From the NCBI RefSeq assembly GCF_002127265.1, contig NZ_NFUU01000001.1, positions 1,798,001 to 1,862,000 of the forward strand: a DNA stretch of 64,000 nucleotides. Reading direction: 5' to 3'. The DNA is from Hydrogenophaga sp. IBVHS1 (GTDB lineage Bacteria > Pseudomonadota > Gammaproteobacteria > Burkholderiales > Burkholderiaceae_C). The notes under the pieces are model-generated. The model was not told the DNA's origin and did no database searches. It saw only the letters and a list, made by a program, of their open reading frames with translations. Shown piece after piece: positions 18,839 through 27,491 of the stretch. The position numbers and the translations under genes were made by a program. Positions within the stretch are counted from its first letter, which is position 1, and every line of letters begins with the position of its first letter.

Positions 18839-20614
18839 ATGTACCAATACTCCGAATTCGACCGCCAGTTCGTGCACCTGCGTGCCGCCCAGTTCCGCGA
18901 CCAGCTCACCCGCTGGCAGGCAGGCAGCCTGGGTGAAGACGAGTTCAAGCCGCTGCGCCTGCAGAACGGCTGGTACGTGCAGCGCTTCGCGCCCATGCTG
19001 CGCGTGGCCGTGCCCTACGGCGAGATCTCCAGCCCACAACTTCGGGTGCTCGCGAAGATCGCGCGCGACTACGACCACAAGGAAGACCACGACACCTCCC
19101 AGGCCGACGCCGGCCTCTCCGAAGTGCCGACACTTCCCGATCGCACCGGGCACTTCACGACGCGCCAGAACGTGCAATTCAACTGGATTCCGCTCGCGCG
19201 CTCGGCCGAGGTGATGGACCTGCTGGCCAGTGTGAACATGCACGGCATTCAGACCAGCGGCAACTGCATCCGCAACATCACCACCGACGCGCTGGCCGGC
19301 ATCGCCGCGGACGAAGTGGCCGACCCACGCCCCTTCGCCGAAATCATGCGGCAGTGGAGCACGCTGCACCCGGAGTTCGCTTTTCTGCCCCGCAAGTTCA
19401 AGGTGGCAATCACCGGTGCTCGCGAAGACCGCGCCGCCACCGCGTGGCACGACGTGGGCCTGCGGCTCTTGCGCAATGTGGATGGCGACCTGGGCTTTCA
19501 GGTGCGCGTGGGTGGCGGCATGGGCCGCACGCCCATCATCGGAAGCGTGCTGCGTGAGTTCCTGCCGTGGAACCAGATCCTGAACTACCTTGAAGCGGTG
19601 GTGCGAGCCTACAACCGCTTTGGCCGCCGCGACAACATGTACAAGGCCCGCATCAAGATTCTCGTGAAAGCCGAAGGCCAGGCCTTCACCGACCAGGTGG
19701 AAGCCGAGTACCGCGACATTCTCGAGAAAGACGGTGCGCCGCACACGATCACGCAGGCAGAGCTCGACCGGGTGAGCGCGTTTTTCACGACACCGCCCTT
19801 GAGCTGCGACCGCAAGAGCGCCGACGCCAAGATCGCCCACATCCTCAAGGCCGCGGCCGAGGACGACGTGGATTTCGGCCGCTGGCTGCAGCAGAACGTG
19901 AAGCCACACCAGAACCCTGACTTGCGTGCGGTCACGCTGTCGTTCAAGCGCTTTGGCCAGGCGCCAGGCGACGCCACAGCCGACCAGCTCGACCGCGCCG
20001 CCGACCTGGCGGATCGTTTCTCTTCGGGCGAAGCGCGTGTGACGCACGAACAGAACCTGCTGCTGCCCTGGGTGCGCTGCGACTCGCTCCCAGAGCTCTG
20101 GCGAGAGGCGCGCCGCCTCGGTCTGGCCAAGCCCAACATCGGACTGCTCACCGACATGATCGCCTGCCCCGGCGGCGATTTCTGCGACCTGGCGAATGCC
20201 CGCTCGCTGCCACTGGCACAGGCCATCCTGGGCCGATACACGGATCTGGACGAACTGCACGACCTGGGCGAGATCGACCTGCACATCAGCGGGTGCATCA
20301 ATTCCTGTGGCCACCACCACAGCGGCCATATCGGCATTCTCGGCGTCGACAAGGACGGCCAGGAGTGGTACCAGGTCACGCTGGGTGGCTCTGACGGTTC
20401 CCGCCTCTCCGGCGAAGCCACGCCGGGCAAGGTGATCGGCCCGTCGTTCGCTGCCAGCGAGGTGCCCGATGTGATCGAAGCCCTGCTGGACACCTACCGC
20501 ACGCAACGCGTGAGCGGCGAGACGTTCGTGGCCACGCTGAAGCGCGCCGGTGCCGAGCCGTTCAAGACCGCTGCCAACGCGGTTCGCGTGAGCACCGCCC
20601 GCGCACCGGCCTGA
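18839..20614 (+). CDS. cysI: Sulfite reductase hemoprotein (nitrite/sulfite reductase family)
   Basis: The 591-residue protein is a siroheme/[4Fe-4S] reductase that reduces sulfite to sulfide with six electrons. The cluster/siroheme cysteines appear in ACPGGDFCDL (about residue 440) and SGCINSCGHHHSGHIG (about 485), and the N-terminal ferredoxin-like repeats are present. There is no cysJ flavoprotein beside it, so electrons probably come from ferredoxin; ferredoxin and ferredoxin reductase genes lie a few kb downstream. Its place between a TSUP permease and cysH supports sulfite rather than nitrite. Confidence 0.9.
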   Translation: MYQYSEFDRQFVHLRAAQFRDQLTRWQAGSLGEDEFKPLRLQNGWYVQRFAPMLRVAVPYGEISSPQLRVLAKIARDYDHKEDHDTSQADAGLSEVPTLPDRTGHFTTRQNVQFNWIPLARSAEVMDLLASVNMHGIQTSGNCIRNITTDALAGIAADEVADPRPFAEIMRQWSTLHPEFAFLPRKFKVAITGAREDRAATAWHDVGLRLLRNVDGDLGFQVRVGGGMGRTPIIGSVLREFLPWNQILNYLEAVVRAYNRFGRRDNMYKARIKILVKAEGQAFTDQVEAEYRDILEKDGAPHTITQAELDRVSAFFTTPPLSCDRKSADAKIAHILKAAAEDDVDFGRWLQQNVKPHQNPDLRAVTLSFKRFGQAPGDATADQLDRAADLADRFSSGEARVTHEQNLLLPWVRCDSLPELWREARRLGLAKPNIGLLTDMIACPGGDFCDLANARSLPLAQAILGRYTDLDELHDLGEIDLHISGCINSCGHHHSGHIGILGVDKDGQEWYQVTLGGSDGSRLSGEATPGKVIGPSFAASEVPDVIEALLDTYRTQRVSGETFVATLKRAGAEPFKTAANAVRVSTARAPA

Positions 20615-20624
20615 GGAACCCGCC

Positions 20625-21014
20625 ATGAACCAGAACCTTGAAGTCTTCAGCGCCAGCGCTTTTGAACCTCGCGAATCGCAAGGCCAGCGTCTGGCCATCG
20701 CCAACGACGCCGACCCTCGCGAGCTCGACCTGACCGGGATCGAGGTCATCGAACTGAGCTTCCCGAAGTTCAGCGATGGCCGCGCCTTCAGCCAGGCGTT
20801 TCTGCTGCGCCGCCGCCTGGGATTCAACGGCCAGATTTGCGCCACCGGCGACGTGCTGATCGATCAGCTTGTGCAGATGCAGCGCAGCGGCTTCAGCCAG
20901 GCCGTGCTGCGCGCCGACCAGAATCTGGCGCACGGCCAGGCCCTGCTGGCGCACTACCCGGCCTTCTACCAGGGTGATGCCGTGCACACGGCTCCGCATT
21001 TCGCTGATGCCTGA
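20625..21014 (+). CDS. DUF934 protein of the sulfate-assimilation operon
   Basis: The 129-residue protein matches DUF934, a family found directly after cysI in many proteobacteria and of unproven role in sulfite reduction. Visible family traits are the LDLTGIEVIELSFPKFSDGRAFSQAFLLR region and a central LLRRRLGFNGQ stretch (quoted in parts). It has no obvious cofactor site. It starts 11 bp after cysI and is co-transcribed with it. Confidence 0.8.
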   Translation: MNQNLEVFSASAFEPRESQGQRLAIANDADPRELDLTGIEVIELSFPKFSDGRAFSQAFLLRRRLGFNGQICATGDVLIDQLVQMQRSGFSQAVLRADQNLAHGQALLAHYPAFYQGDAVHTAPHFADA

Positions 21015-21102
21015 AGCACACAGATCCGCCGCCATGAACGCAGTGCCGGGCCGCCCCAAGCAAGTTCGCACCGAAGTGCGCAGCACGAAGGTTTTCAAAT
21101 GA
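21007..21102 (+). CDS. Possible 31-residue small ORF between DUF934 gene and cysH
   Basis: An ATG at 21007 opens a 31-codon frame that begins inside the last codons of the DUF934 gene and stops in the ATGA that also starts cysH. The product would be strongly basic (several Arg/Lys, ending STKVFK). No Shine-Dalgarno is seen and no homologue is recognised. It may only reflect translational coupling or chance, so it is listed as a candidate. Confidence 0.2.
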   Translation: MPEAHRSAAMNAVPGRPKQVRTEVRSTKVFK

Positions 21103-21848
21103 ACGCTTTATCCCTTTACGACAAACCCTCGCCCGACTTTGCTGCCAAGGTCGCACGCGCCATCGCCTTGCTGCGCGAGACCGCTGCGAGCCACCCCAGG
21201 CTCACGCAGGCGTCCAGCCTCGGCGCGGAAGACATGGTGGTTACCCACCTGCTCCACCTGGCCAACATCGACGCCAGCGTCTTTGTGCTGGAGACCGGCA
21301 AGCTGCATGCCGAGACGCTCGCGCTGATTCCCCTTATCGAGCGCCGCTATGGCCTCAGCGTGCAGGTGTTCCGCCCTCGGCAAGAGTCGGTCATCCACTT
21401 CGTGCGCAAGAACGGCGAAGAGGCCATGTACCAGAGCGTCGAGCTGCGCAAGGCCTGCTGCGACATCCGCAAGATGGAACCCCTGGCGCGAGCGCTTGCG
21501 GGGCACGACGGCTGGATCACCGGTCTGCGGCGCGAGCAGTCGAACGCACGCGCCGAAGTGGGCGAAGTGATTCAGGAGCCCGCGCGCATCAAGATCAGCC
21601 CGCTGGTGGAGTGGACCTGGGGCGATGTGTGGCATTTCATCGGCCTGCACGCGCTGGACTACAACGCCCTGCACGACCAGTTTTATCCCAGCATTGGCTG
21701 CGCGCCCTGCACGCGCGCCATCAGCGTCGGCGAAGATTTCCGCGCCGGCCGCTGGTGGTGGGAACAGGAAAGTGCCAAGGAATGCGGCCTGCACGTGCAG
21801 CCGGTGGCCTCGTCGCTTGTCTCCTCTCTCGAACGGACCCCTTCATGA
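21099..21848 (+). CDS. cysH: Adenylylsulfate/phosphoadenylylsulfate reductase
   Basis: CysH reduces activated sulfate (APS or PAPS) to sulfite. The 249-residue protein contains the paired cysteines KACCDIRK and GCAPCTRAI that bind a [4Fe-4S] cluster in APS-type reductases, and the C-terminal catalytic cysteine in KECGLH. The operon has no cysC APS kinase, which agrees with direct APS reduction. The ATG at 21099 overlaps the end of the small ORF, and the stop overlaps cysD. Confidence 0.92.
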   Translation: MNALSLYDKPSPDFAAKVARAIALLRETAASHPRLTQASSLGAEDMVVTHLLHLANIDASVFVLETGKLHAETLALIPLIERRYGLSVQVFRPRQESVIHFVRKNGEEAMYQSVELRKACCDIRKMEPLARALAGHDGWITGLRREQSNARAEVGEVIQEPARIKISPLVEWTWGDVWHFIGLHALDYNALHDQFYPSIGCAPCTRAISVGEDFRAGRWWWEQESAKECGLHVQPVASSLVSSLERTPS

Positions 21849-22810
21849 ACGCCCGCACCGAACCCGACGTGATCCAGACCGCCCTGCAACACGCCATCAG
21901 CGAACAGCACCACCTCAGCAACGCACACCTGGACGCTCTGGAAGAAGAAACCATCTTCATCCTTCGCGAAGTGGCGGCCGCCTTCGAGCGCCCTGCGCTG
22001 CTGTTCTCTGGCGGCAAGGACTCACTCGTCATGCTCAAGTGCGCCGAGAAGGCCTTCGGCGTGGGTCGCATTCCCTATCCGCTGCTGATGATCGACACCG
22101 GCCACAACTTCCCTGAAGTGACCGACTTTCGCGACCTGCGCGCGAAGGAACTGGGCGCCGAGTTGATCGTGCGCAGCGTGGAAGACTCCATGGCGCGCGG
22201 CACCGTGCGCCTGGCGCACCCCGGCGAGAGCCGCAACGTGCACCAGTCGGTGACCTTGCTCGAAGCCATTGACGAGTTCCGCTTCGATGCCCTGATCGGT
22301 GGCGCGCGGCGCGACGAAGAGAAGGCGCGCGCCAAGGAACGCATCTTCAGCCACCGCGACAGCTTCGGCCAGTGGCAGCCCAAGGCACAGCGCCCCGAAC
22401 TGTGGACGCTGTTCAACACCCGCCTGCAGCCCGGTGAACATTTCCGCGTGTTCCCAATCAGCAACTGGACCGAGCTCGACGTGTGGCAATACATTGCCCG
22501 CGAAAACATCGCCCTGCCCTCGATCTACTACACGCACCAGCGCGAGGTGGTGGACCGCCGCGGTCTGCTGGTACCGGTGACCGAACTCACACCGCCGCGC
22601 GACGGCGAAACTGTGCAGGTGCGCGACGTGCGCTTTCGCACCGTGGGCGACATCACCTGCACCTGCCCGGTAGAGAGCACGGCCGCTACCGCAGACGACA
22701 TCGTGATCGAGACGCTGGCCGCCGAAGTGAGCGAACGTGGCGCTACGCGCATGGACGACAAGACGTCCGACGCCTCCATGGAAAAACGCAAGAAAGACGG
22801 GTACTTCTGA
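21845..22810 (+). CDS. cysD: Sulfate adenylyltransferase subunit 2
   Basis: CysD is the catalytic subunit of ATP sulfurylase and forms APS from ATP and sulfate with the GTPase CysN. The 321-residue protein has the PP-loop SGGKDSLVMLK (about residue 57), GGARRDEEKAR, and the conserved end MEKRKKDGYF. It is coupled to cysH upstream (ATGA) and its TGA shares a base with the cysN ATG. Confidence 0.95.
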   Translation: MNARTEPDVIQTALQHAISEQHHLSNAHLDALEEETIFILREVAAAFERPALLFSGGKDSLVMLKCAEKAFGVGRIPYPLLMIDTGHNFPEVTDFRDLRAKELGAELIVRSVEDSMARGTVRLAHPGESRNVHQSVTLLEAIDEFRFDALIGGARRDEEKARAKERIFSHRDSFGQWQPKAQRPELWTLFNTRLQPGEHFRVFPISNWTELDVWQYIARENIALPSIYYTHQREVVDRRGLLVPVTELTPPRDGETVQVRDVRFRTVGDITCTCPVESTAATADDIVIETLAAEVSERGATRMDDKTSDASMEKRKKDGYF

Positions 22811-24144
22811 TGACCACCGCTGCAACCACCTCCGTTCGGGCCGAGCCTGTCGAAGCCCTCGTGAAAGACACCCGCTCTGCCCTGCGCCTCATCACCTGCG
22901 GCAGCGTGGACGACGGCAAGAGCACGCTCATTGGGCGTCTGCTGGTCGACAGCAAGGCCGTGCTGCAGGACCACCTGGCCGGCGTGCAGCGCCAGGGCCA
23001 GACCGACCTGGCCTTGCTCACCGATGGCCTCTCGGCCGAACGCGAGCAAGGCATCACCATCGACGTGGCGTACCGCTACTTCAGCACCGAAGCGCGCAAG
23101 TTCATCATTGGTGATGCACCGGGCCACGAGCAGTACACCCGAAACATGGTTACGGCAGCCTCCAGCGCCGATGCCGCCGTGGTGCTGGTCGATGCCACCA
23201 AACTGGATTGGGCCGCGCCCGACCTGAAGCTGCTGCCGCAAACCCGCCGCCACAGCCTGCTGCTGAAACTGCTGCGCGTGCCTTCGGTGGTGTTCGCAGT
23301 GAACAAGCTCGACGCCGTGGCCGACAGCGCCGCCGCCTTCGCGCACATTGGCGCGGCGCTGCGACAGTTCGCGAAACAGGCGGGTATTCCTGTCACCGCC
23401 GTGGTGCCCATCTCGGCCCTCAAAGGCTGGAACGTGGTCGATGCCAGCGAAGAGCCGCAGTGGTGCGGCTACACCGGCCCCACATTGCTGCAGATTCTGG
23501 AAGGCCTCCCCGTCACGGCGGCCGACACCACGTTGCCCTTTGCGTTTGCGGTGCAGTGGGTGGAAAAGTTCAGTTCCTCGTCCGACACCTCCCAGGGCCG
23601 GCGCGTGTTCTGGGGCCGGGTGGCCACCGGTGGCGTGCAGCCGGGTCAGCTAGTGCGCATCATGCCAAACGGCCAGACTGCCGTGGTGGCCCAGGTGCTC
23701 AACCACGTGCGCCAGCCGCAGGCCGTGCTGGCCGGCCACAGCGCCGGCATCGTGCTCGACCGCGAGGTGGATGTCTCGCGGGGCGACTGGCTGCTGGCCC
23801 AGGACGAAGACGAAGCGCACGACACCATCACCGGCAGCCGCGAACTGCGCGCCACGGTGGCCTGGCTGGATGACGAGACCCTTGTGCCCGGGCGGGTGTA
23901 CTGGGCGCTGCACGGCCACCGCTGGGTCAAGGCCAAGATCAAGCGCATCGTGCACCGACTCGACATTCACACCCTGGCCGAGGAGGACGCCACCCAGCTC
24001 GAACCCAACGCCATCGGCCACATCGAACTCACGTTGCAGGAACCCCTGGCCACGCTGCCTTTCGCTCGCTCGCGCGCCCTGGGTTCGCTGGTGCTGGTGG
24101 ACACCGCCAGCCACCGCACGGCGGGTGCCCTGCTGGTGCTCTGA
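22810..24144 (+). CDS. cysN: Sulfate adenylyltransferase subunit 1 (GTPase)
   Basis: CysN is the elongation-factor-like GTPase that drives ATP sulfurylase. The 444-residue protein has the G1 motif [15 protein letters not shown], switch region [17 protein letters not shown]3 DAPGHEQYT and G4 NKLD, followed by two beta-barrel domains. There is no fused CysC kinase domain. Its N-terminus carries an extra stretch ([10 protein letters not shown], residues about 9-18) that is the translation of a dispersed repeat-like sequence. It is the last gene of the cys operon. Confidence 0.94.
   Translation: MTTAATTSVRAEPVEALVKDTRSALRLITCGSVDDGKSTLIGRLLVDSKAVLQDHLAGVQRQGQTDLALLTDGLSAEREQGITIDVAYRYFSTEARKFIIGDAPGHEQYTRNMVTAASSADAAVVLVDATKLDWAAPDLKLLPQTRRHSLLLKLLRVPSVVFAVNKLDAVADSAAAFAHIGAALRQFAKQAGIPVTAVVPISALKGWNVVDASEEPQWCGYTGPTLLQILEGLPVTAADTTLPFAFAVQWVEKFSSSSDTSQGRRVFWGRVATGGVQPGQLVRIMPNGQTAVVAQVLNHVRQPQAVLAGHSAGIVLDREVDVSRGDWLLAQDEDEAHDTITGSRELRATVAWLDDETLVPGRVYWALHGHRWVKAKIKRIVHRLDIHTLAEEDATQLEPNAIGHIELTLQEPLATLPFARSRALGSLVLVDTASHRTAGALLVL
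22834..22857. repeat. REP-like dispersed repeat inside the cysN 5' end
   Basis: The sequence GTTCGGGCCGAGCCTGTCGA and the bases that follow resemble a short dispersed repeat common in beta- and gammaproteobacteria (consensus like gttcgggctgagcctgtcgaa). It lies in frame near the start of cysN and is translated as VRAEPVEA. Only this one copy was seen in the window. Family recognition is from memory of the repeat. Confidence 0.5.
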
Positions 24145-24158
24145 AACGCCGCAAGACC

Positions 24159-24172
24159 TTAACTTGCATCAA
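24159..24172. promoter_or_regulatory. Weak FNR-like half-site upstream of fdxA
   Basis: TTAACTTGCATCAA fits the FNR/ANR pattern TTGAT-N4-ATCAA in the right half only (left half 3 of 5). It lies about 75 bp before the ferredoxin start. It is much weaker than the two perfect boxes elsewhere in the window. Confidence 0.25.
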
Positions 24173-24246
24173 GGCCAGGGGCATACCCCGGCCTCATACT
24201 GCCGGAAACCCTAAAATCCGGGACTTCCCCGATTCCGATCACCACC

Positions 24247-24576
24247 ATGACCCACGTTGTCACCGAAGCCTGCATCCGCTGCAAATACACCGACTGTGTG
24301 GACGTGTGTCCCGTCGACTGCTTCCGCGAAGGCCCCAATTTCCTCACCATCGACCCGGACGAATGCATCGACTGCGCGGTGTGCATCCCCGAATGCCCGG
24401 TGAGCGCCATCTACGCCGAGGAAGACCTGCCCAAGGACCAGCAGCACATGATCGTGCTGAACGCGGAACTCGCGCGCCTGCCGGGCTGGAAAAGCATCAC
24501 CAAGCGCAAGGCCCCGCTGCCCGACGCCGACGACTGGAAAGACCGCGCAGACAAACTCTCCGAGCTCATTCGCTGA
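24247..24576 (+). CDS. fdxA: 7Fe ferredoxin FdxA (copy 1)
   Basis: The 109-residue protein is a seven-iron ferredoxin with one [3Fe-4S] and one [4Fe-4S] cluster. Cysteine motifs [15 protein letters not shown] and [13 protein letters not shown] lie in the first 60 residues, followed by the helical C-terminal extension typical of the Azotobacter FdI class. It sits 17 bp before a ferredoxin-NADP reductase, so the two probably form an electron-transfer pair, perhaps for CysI. A close paralogue is at 45613-45942. Confidence 0.93.
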   Translation: MTHVVTEACIRCKYTDCVDVCPVDCFREGPNFLTIDPDECIDCAVCIPECPVSAIYAEEDLPKDQQHMIVLNAELARLPGWKSITKRKAPLPDADDWKDRADKLSELIR

Positions 24577-24593
24577 ACGCCTTGTCCCAGGCC

Positions 24594-25670
24594 ATGGCCG
24601 ATTCGCCAGAGCACGAAGGCGCCATCGAGACCGATGCGGTCGTGGTGGGCGCCGGGCCAGTGGGCCTTTTTCAGGTGTTCGAGCTGGGTCTGCTGGAGAT
24701 CAAGGCCCACGTGATCGACTCGCTCGCCCAGCCCGGCGGGCAGCCGGTGGAGCTGTATCCCGACAAACCCATTTACGACATCCCGGGCATTCCGGTGTGC
24801 ACCGGCCAGGAGCTCGCCGACCGGCTGCTTGAACAGATCAAGCCCATGGGCGCCAGCTTCCACCTGAGCCAGGAAGTCACCACGGTACAAAAGCGGGCAG
24901 ACGGCCGCTTCTTCGTGGCCACCTCCGTCGGCACGCATTTCGTCACCAAAACCCTGTTCATCGCGGCCGGCGTGGGTGCTTTTCAGGCACGCAAGCTCAA
25001 GGTGGAAGGGCTTGAAGCCTTCGAGGGACAGCAGGTTTTTCACCATGTCGACACGCCATCCCGCTTCGCCGGCAAGCACCTCGTCATCGCCGGTGCCGGC
25101 GATTCCGCGCTGGACTGGGCAATCGAATTCGCGCGGCCCGACAGCCCGCACCGCGCTGCAAGCGTCGTCCTGCTCCACCGCCGCGATGGTTTCCAGGCCG
25201 CTCCCGCCAGCGTGGCCCGCATGCGCGAACTCTGCGAGCGCAACCACATGCGGTTCATCGTGGGCCAGCCCACAGGCTTTGAGACCAACGAAGCCGGCCA
25301 GCTGAGCGGCCTGAAGGTGACTGGCCCCGATGCCGTCACCCACGTTGTGCCACTGGACGCCCTGCTCGTCTTCCTCGGTCTCTCGCCCAAACTCGGCCCC
25401 ATCGCCGACTGGGGCCTGGACATCGAACGCAAGCAACTCGTGGTGGACACCGAAAAGTTCTCCACCAGCATGCCCGGCATCTTCGCGGTGGGCGACATCA
25501 ACACCTACCCCGGCAAGAAAAAGCTCATCCTCTGCGGCTTTCACGAATGCGCCCTCGCCGCTTTCGGCGCCATGCCCATCGTGTTCCCGGACCGGCCTGT
25601 GCTCCTGCAATACACCACCACCAGCACCCGGTTGCACAAAGTGCTGGGCGTGGAATCAGAAAGCCCCTGA
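24594..25670 (+). CDS. Thioredoxin-reductase-like ferredoxin-NADP(+) reductase
   Basis: The 358-residue flavoprotein has the FAD motif [19 protein letters not shown] (residues about 14-32), the NADPH-binding motif [15 protein letters not shown], and the late [20 protein letters not shown] block. There is no CxxC between the two domains, which separates it from thioredoxin reductase and places it with the YumC/TrxR-like ferredoxin reductases. It directly follows fdxA. A TTG start at 24582 is possible; the ATG at 24594 is preferred. Confidence 0.88.
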   Translation: MADSPEHEGAIETDAVVVGAGPVGLFQVFELGLLEIKAHVIDSLAQPGGQPVELYPDKPIYDIPGIPVCTGQELADRLLEQIKPMGASFHLSQEVTTVQKRADGRFFVATSVGTHFVTKTLFIAAGVGAFQARKLKVEGLEAFEGQQVFHHVDTPSRFAGKHLVIAGAGDSALDWAIEFARPDSPHRAASVVLLHRRDGFQAAPASVARMRELCERNHMRFIVGQPTGFETNEAGQLSGLKVTGPDAVTHVVPLDALLVFLGLSPKLGPIADWGLDIERKQLVVDTEKFSTSMPGIFAVGDINTYPGKKKLILCGFHECALAAFGAMPIVFPDRPVLLQYTTTSTRLHKVLGVESESP

Positions 25671-25695
25671 AAACGACGCTATAATTCGAGGCTGT

Positions 25696-25771
25696 TCCCT
25701 GATAGCTCAGTTGGTAGAGCGACGGACTGTTAATCCGCAGGTCCCTGGTTCGAGTCCAGGTCGGGGAGCCA
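25696..25771 (+). tRNA. tRNA-Asn (anticodon GTT)
   Basis: The 76-nt gene folds as a cloverleaf: acceptor TCCCTGA pairs with TCGGGGA, D-arm with AGCTCAGTTGGTAGAGC, anticodon loop CTGTTAA giving GTT, and T-arm GGTTCGAGTCC. The 3' CCA is encoded (25769-25771). Foreign-looking genes begin directly downstream, so this is a likely integration site. Confidence 0.97.
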
Positions 25772-25783
25772 AGAAACACGAGA

Positions 25784-25813
25784 GTCAGCAGGTTAGCGCC
25801 TGCTGACTTTTTT
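25784..25813 (+). terminator. Rho-independent terminator after tRNA-Asn
   Basis: GTCAGCAGG (25784-25792) pairs perfectly with CCTGCTGAC (25799-25807) around a 6-nt loop and is followed by six T residues (25808-25813). It sits 12 nt after the tRNA CCA and should end tRNA transcription. Confidence 0.88.
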
Positions 25814-26079
25814 GCTTTCTGGGTTTGGCTGGTGCCAGTCTGGTGCCAGTTTTTGGTCTTATGAACGTAGTCCAGAGAATCTCGCACGATGTGTTGCGTG
25901 CGAGCTGCATTAAGACTTCGGCAGGCCCCATCGCAGAGCCCAAACCGTCGAAGCCTCGTTGGCTAAGGCGCTGCTCTGACAATGAACGCCCCGTGCACAA
26001 GATTTGACGCCGAATCCAGCATGACCAAGCGGCCCACCGGGCCCTACAGTTGCCTTCATGCCTCCACCGGGAGAATGCC

Positions 26080-26307
26080 GTGCAACTGACACCAGCTACA
26101 CCGACCAACCCACATGATCTGGTTCAGACCGTGTTTCTGCGCATGCCATCCGTCATGCAGATGACGGGCTTGGGTCGATCGACGATCTACAGGCTCATCG
26201 CCCAACAACAGTTCCCCTGCCCCGTTCGCCTCGGTGCGCGCGCAGTGGCTTGGCGCCGCAGCGAGCTGGATCTGTGGAGCCAGTCACGCCCAGCGACATC
26301 GCACTGA
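26080..26307 (+). CDS. AlpA-family DNA-binding regulator
   Basis: The ~75-residue protein has the AlpA/MerR-like winged helix: LRMPSVMQMTGLGRSTIYRL, then FPCPVRLGARAVAWRRSEL, then W near the end. Such small regulators control excision/integrase genes of prophages and islands. The GTG at 26080 has GGGAG eight bases upstream; a TTG at 26050 and an ATG at 26143 are alternatives. It is the first clear gene after tRNA-Asn and supports an integrated element. Confidence 0.75.
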   Translation: MQLTPATPTNPHDLVQTVFLRMPSVMQMTGLGRSTIYRLIAQQQFPCPVRLGARAVAWRRSELDLWSQSRPATSH

Positions 26308-26626
26308 ACCGGATAGGGTAACCCTAGGAGTACATCGGGTTCGAAGCGAACCAAGTACCAACCCGAAGGTGGCGCACTGCTGGAGCAGCACATCGCCACG
26401 GTAATGCAGGTGGCCGCCGATGGCGCGGGGGCGCTGGCGGTGGGGCACGAGCAGGTGATCCGCGATTTGCCGCGTGCGTTAAAATTCGATGGTGCTCCCA
26501 TGAGAGAGCCAGCCGGCCCGCACTGGCGAAGCTTCTGCATCTCGGTTTTCCTCTCCCTACGTGTCTCCACCGAGCGCGTGAGAACTGCGGGCCGTGCTCT
26601 TCCAAGCGCTCCTTCTGGAGTACATG
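26308..26626. other. Gene-poor interval with a possible coding remnant
   Basis: No complete gene is supported. A plus-strand frame from about 26343 to 26500 (containing YQPEGGALLEQHIATVMQVA) reads like protein but has no start with a ribosome site and no recognised family; it may be the remains of a mobile-element gene. Confidence 0.3.
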
Positions 26627-27145
26627 ATGCCTTCCATCACTTTCTCGTATTTCGACGCGATGTCGTCGGAGGACCTGCTCAACCTTCTGCGGCGATACGC
26701 CAGGGCGGCCAAAAAAGACGATTCCGCCTGCAAATCGCTCTCGTTCCACCAGGATCAGGTGGCAACTAGCCTTGGTTTCAACAACTGGTCGATGCTTCAC
26801 AAGCACCTGTCAGCCGCGCTCTGGAACGAAACACACAAACTGCTGATGCTGGCTATAAAAAAGCCAGGCTTGGGCGACTTCATCGACACGCACGCGTACC
26901 GTACCATCGACGAGGATGAAACGACCACGCGCATGAAGCAGTGGGCACGCGCCAAGTACACGCCCCTGATCGAGTTCGCCTTCTACGACAGCGAGTCCGA
27001 GACCGGCTTCAGCTGGCCCGATGTCGATATGGTCACCGAACTTGGCGAGGAGTTCGCTGGCAAGGTACCTCAGGACCTCATCGAAAAGGTGGGGTACGAA
27101 CTCGAACGTGATGGTCCTTGGGGTTTAGAGGAGTACGGCGACTAG
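26627..27145 (+). CDS. Hypothetical protein with N-terminal LGFxxW-type motif
   Basis: The 172-residue protein is not recognised. Its first 60 residues contain SLSFHQDQVATSLGFNNWSML, a pattern (serine-rich helix, then A..LGF..W..L..HL) seen at the N-terminus of several small mobile-element proteins. The remainder is acidic, with many Glu/Asp and no catalytic motif. GGAG at 26617-26620 favours the ATG at 26627 over the adjacent ATG at 26624. It lies alone between the AlpA-like and H-NS-like genes. Confidence 0.5.
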   Translation: MPSITFSYFDAMSSEDLLNLLRRYARAAKKDDSACKSLSFHQDQVATSLGFNNWSMLHKHLSAALWNETHKLLMLAIKKPGLGDFIDTHAYRTIDEDETTTRMKQWARAKYTPLIEFAFYDSESETGFSWPDVDMVTELGEEFAGKVPQDLIEKVGYELERDGPWGLEEYGD

Positions 27146-27491
27146 CCCTTGAGGGACATGCTTTGCCGGCCGGCCGATGCTTGGACAACGTTCGCATTCT
27201 GGCGAATGCGGTCGCTGCCCGGCTTTGGCTCTACGGGCTGCTCCCAGCCAAGCGGCCGGCAGTGCAACCAAACAGACCCTCAGCGATTCAAGCCCCGGAG
27301 ATTGACCCAGCGGGCTCCAGGTTGAGGTCTGCTACCGCCTTGCGCACGTCTGTAGCCCAAAGGAAAAGCCGGTTCCAGGGTTTAACCAGCACGTAGTCTT
27401 GCGGTCCGTAGAGCTGCGCGCTAGAGATGGGGTCATCTCGGTTTTTAGGGAATCGTCGACAGAATTCCCTCGACCGGGCCTGACGTCAGGC
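27146..27491 (-). other. Interval with a possible gene fragment (27288-27485)
   Basis: No intact gene. On the minus strand a 65-codon open frame ending at 27288 contains LYGPQDYVLVKPWNRLFLWA, which reads like real protein, but its upstream end meets a stop codon with no start signal. It may be the 3' end of a decayed gene. The rest of the interval shows nothing. Confidence 0.3.

Noticed and set aside
24170..24200. GC-rich hairpin (AGGCC..GGGG / CCCC..GGCCT) after cysN.
   Set aside because: It has a bulge and no T-run, and overlaps the ferredoxin upstream region; not enough for a terminator.
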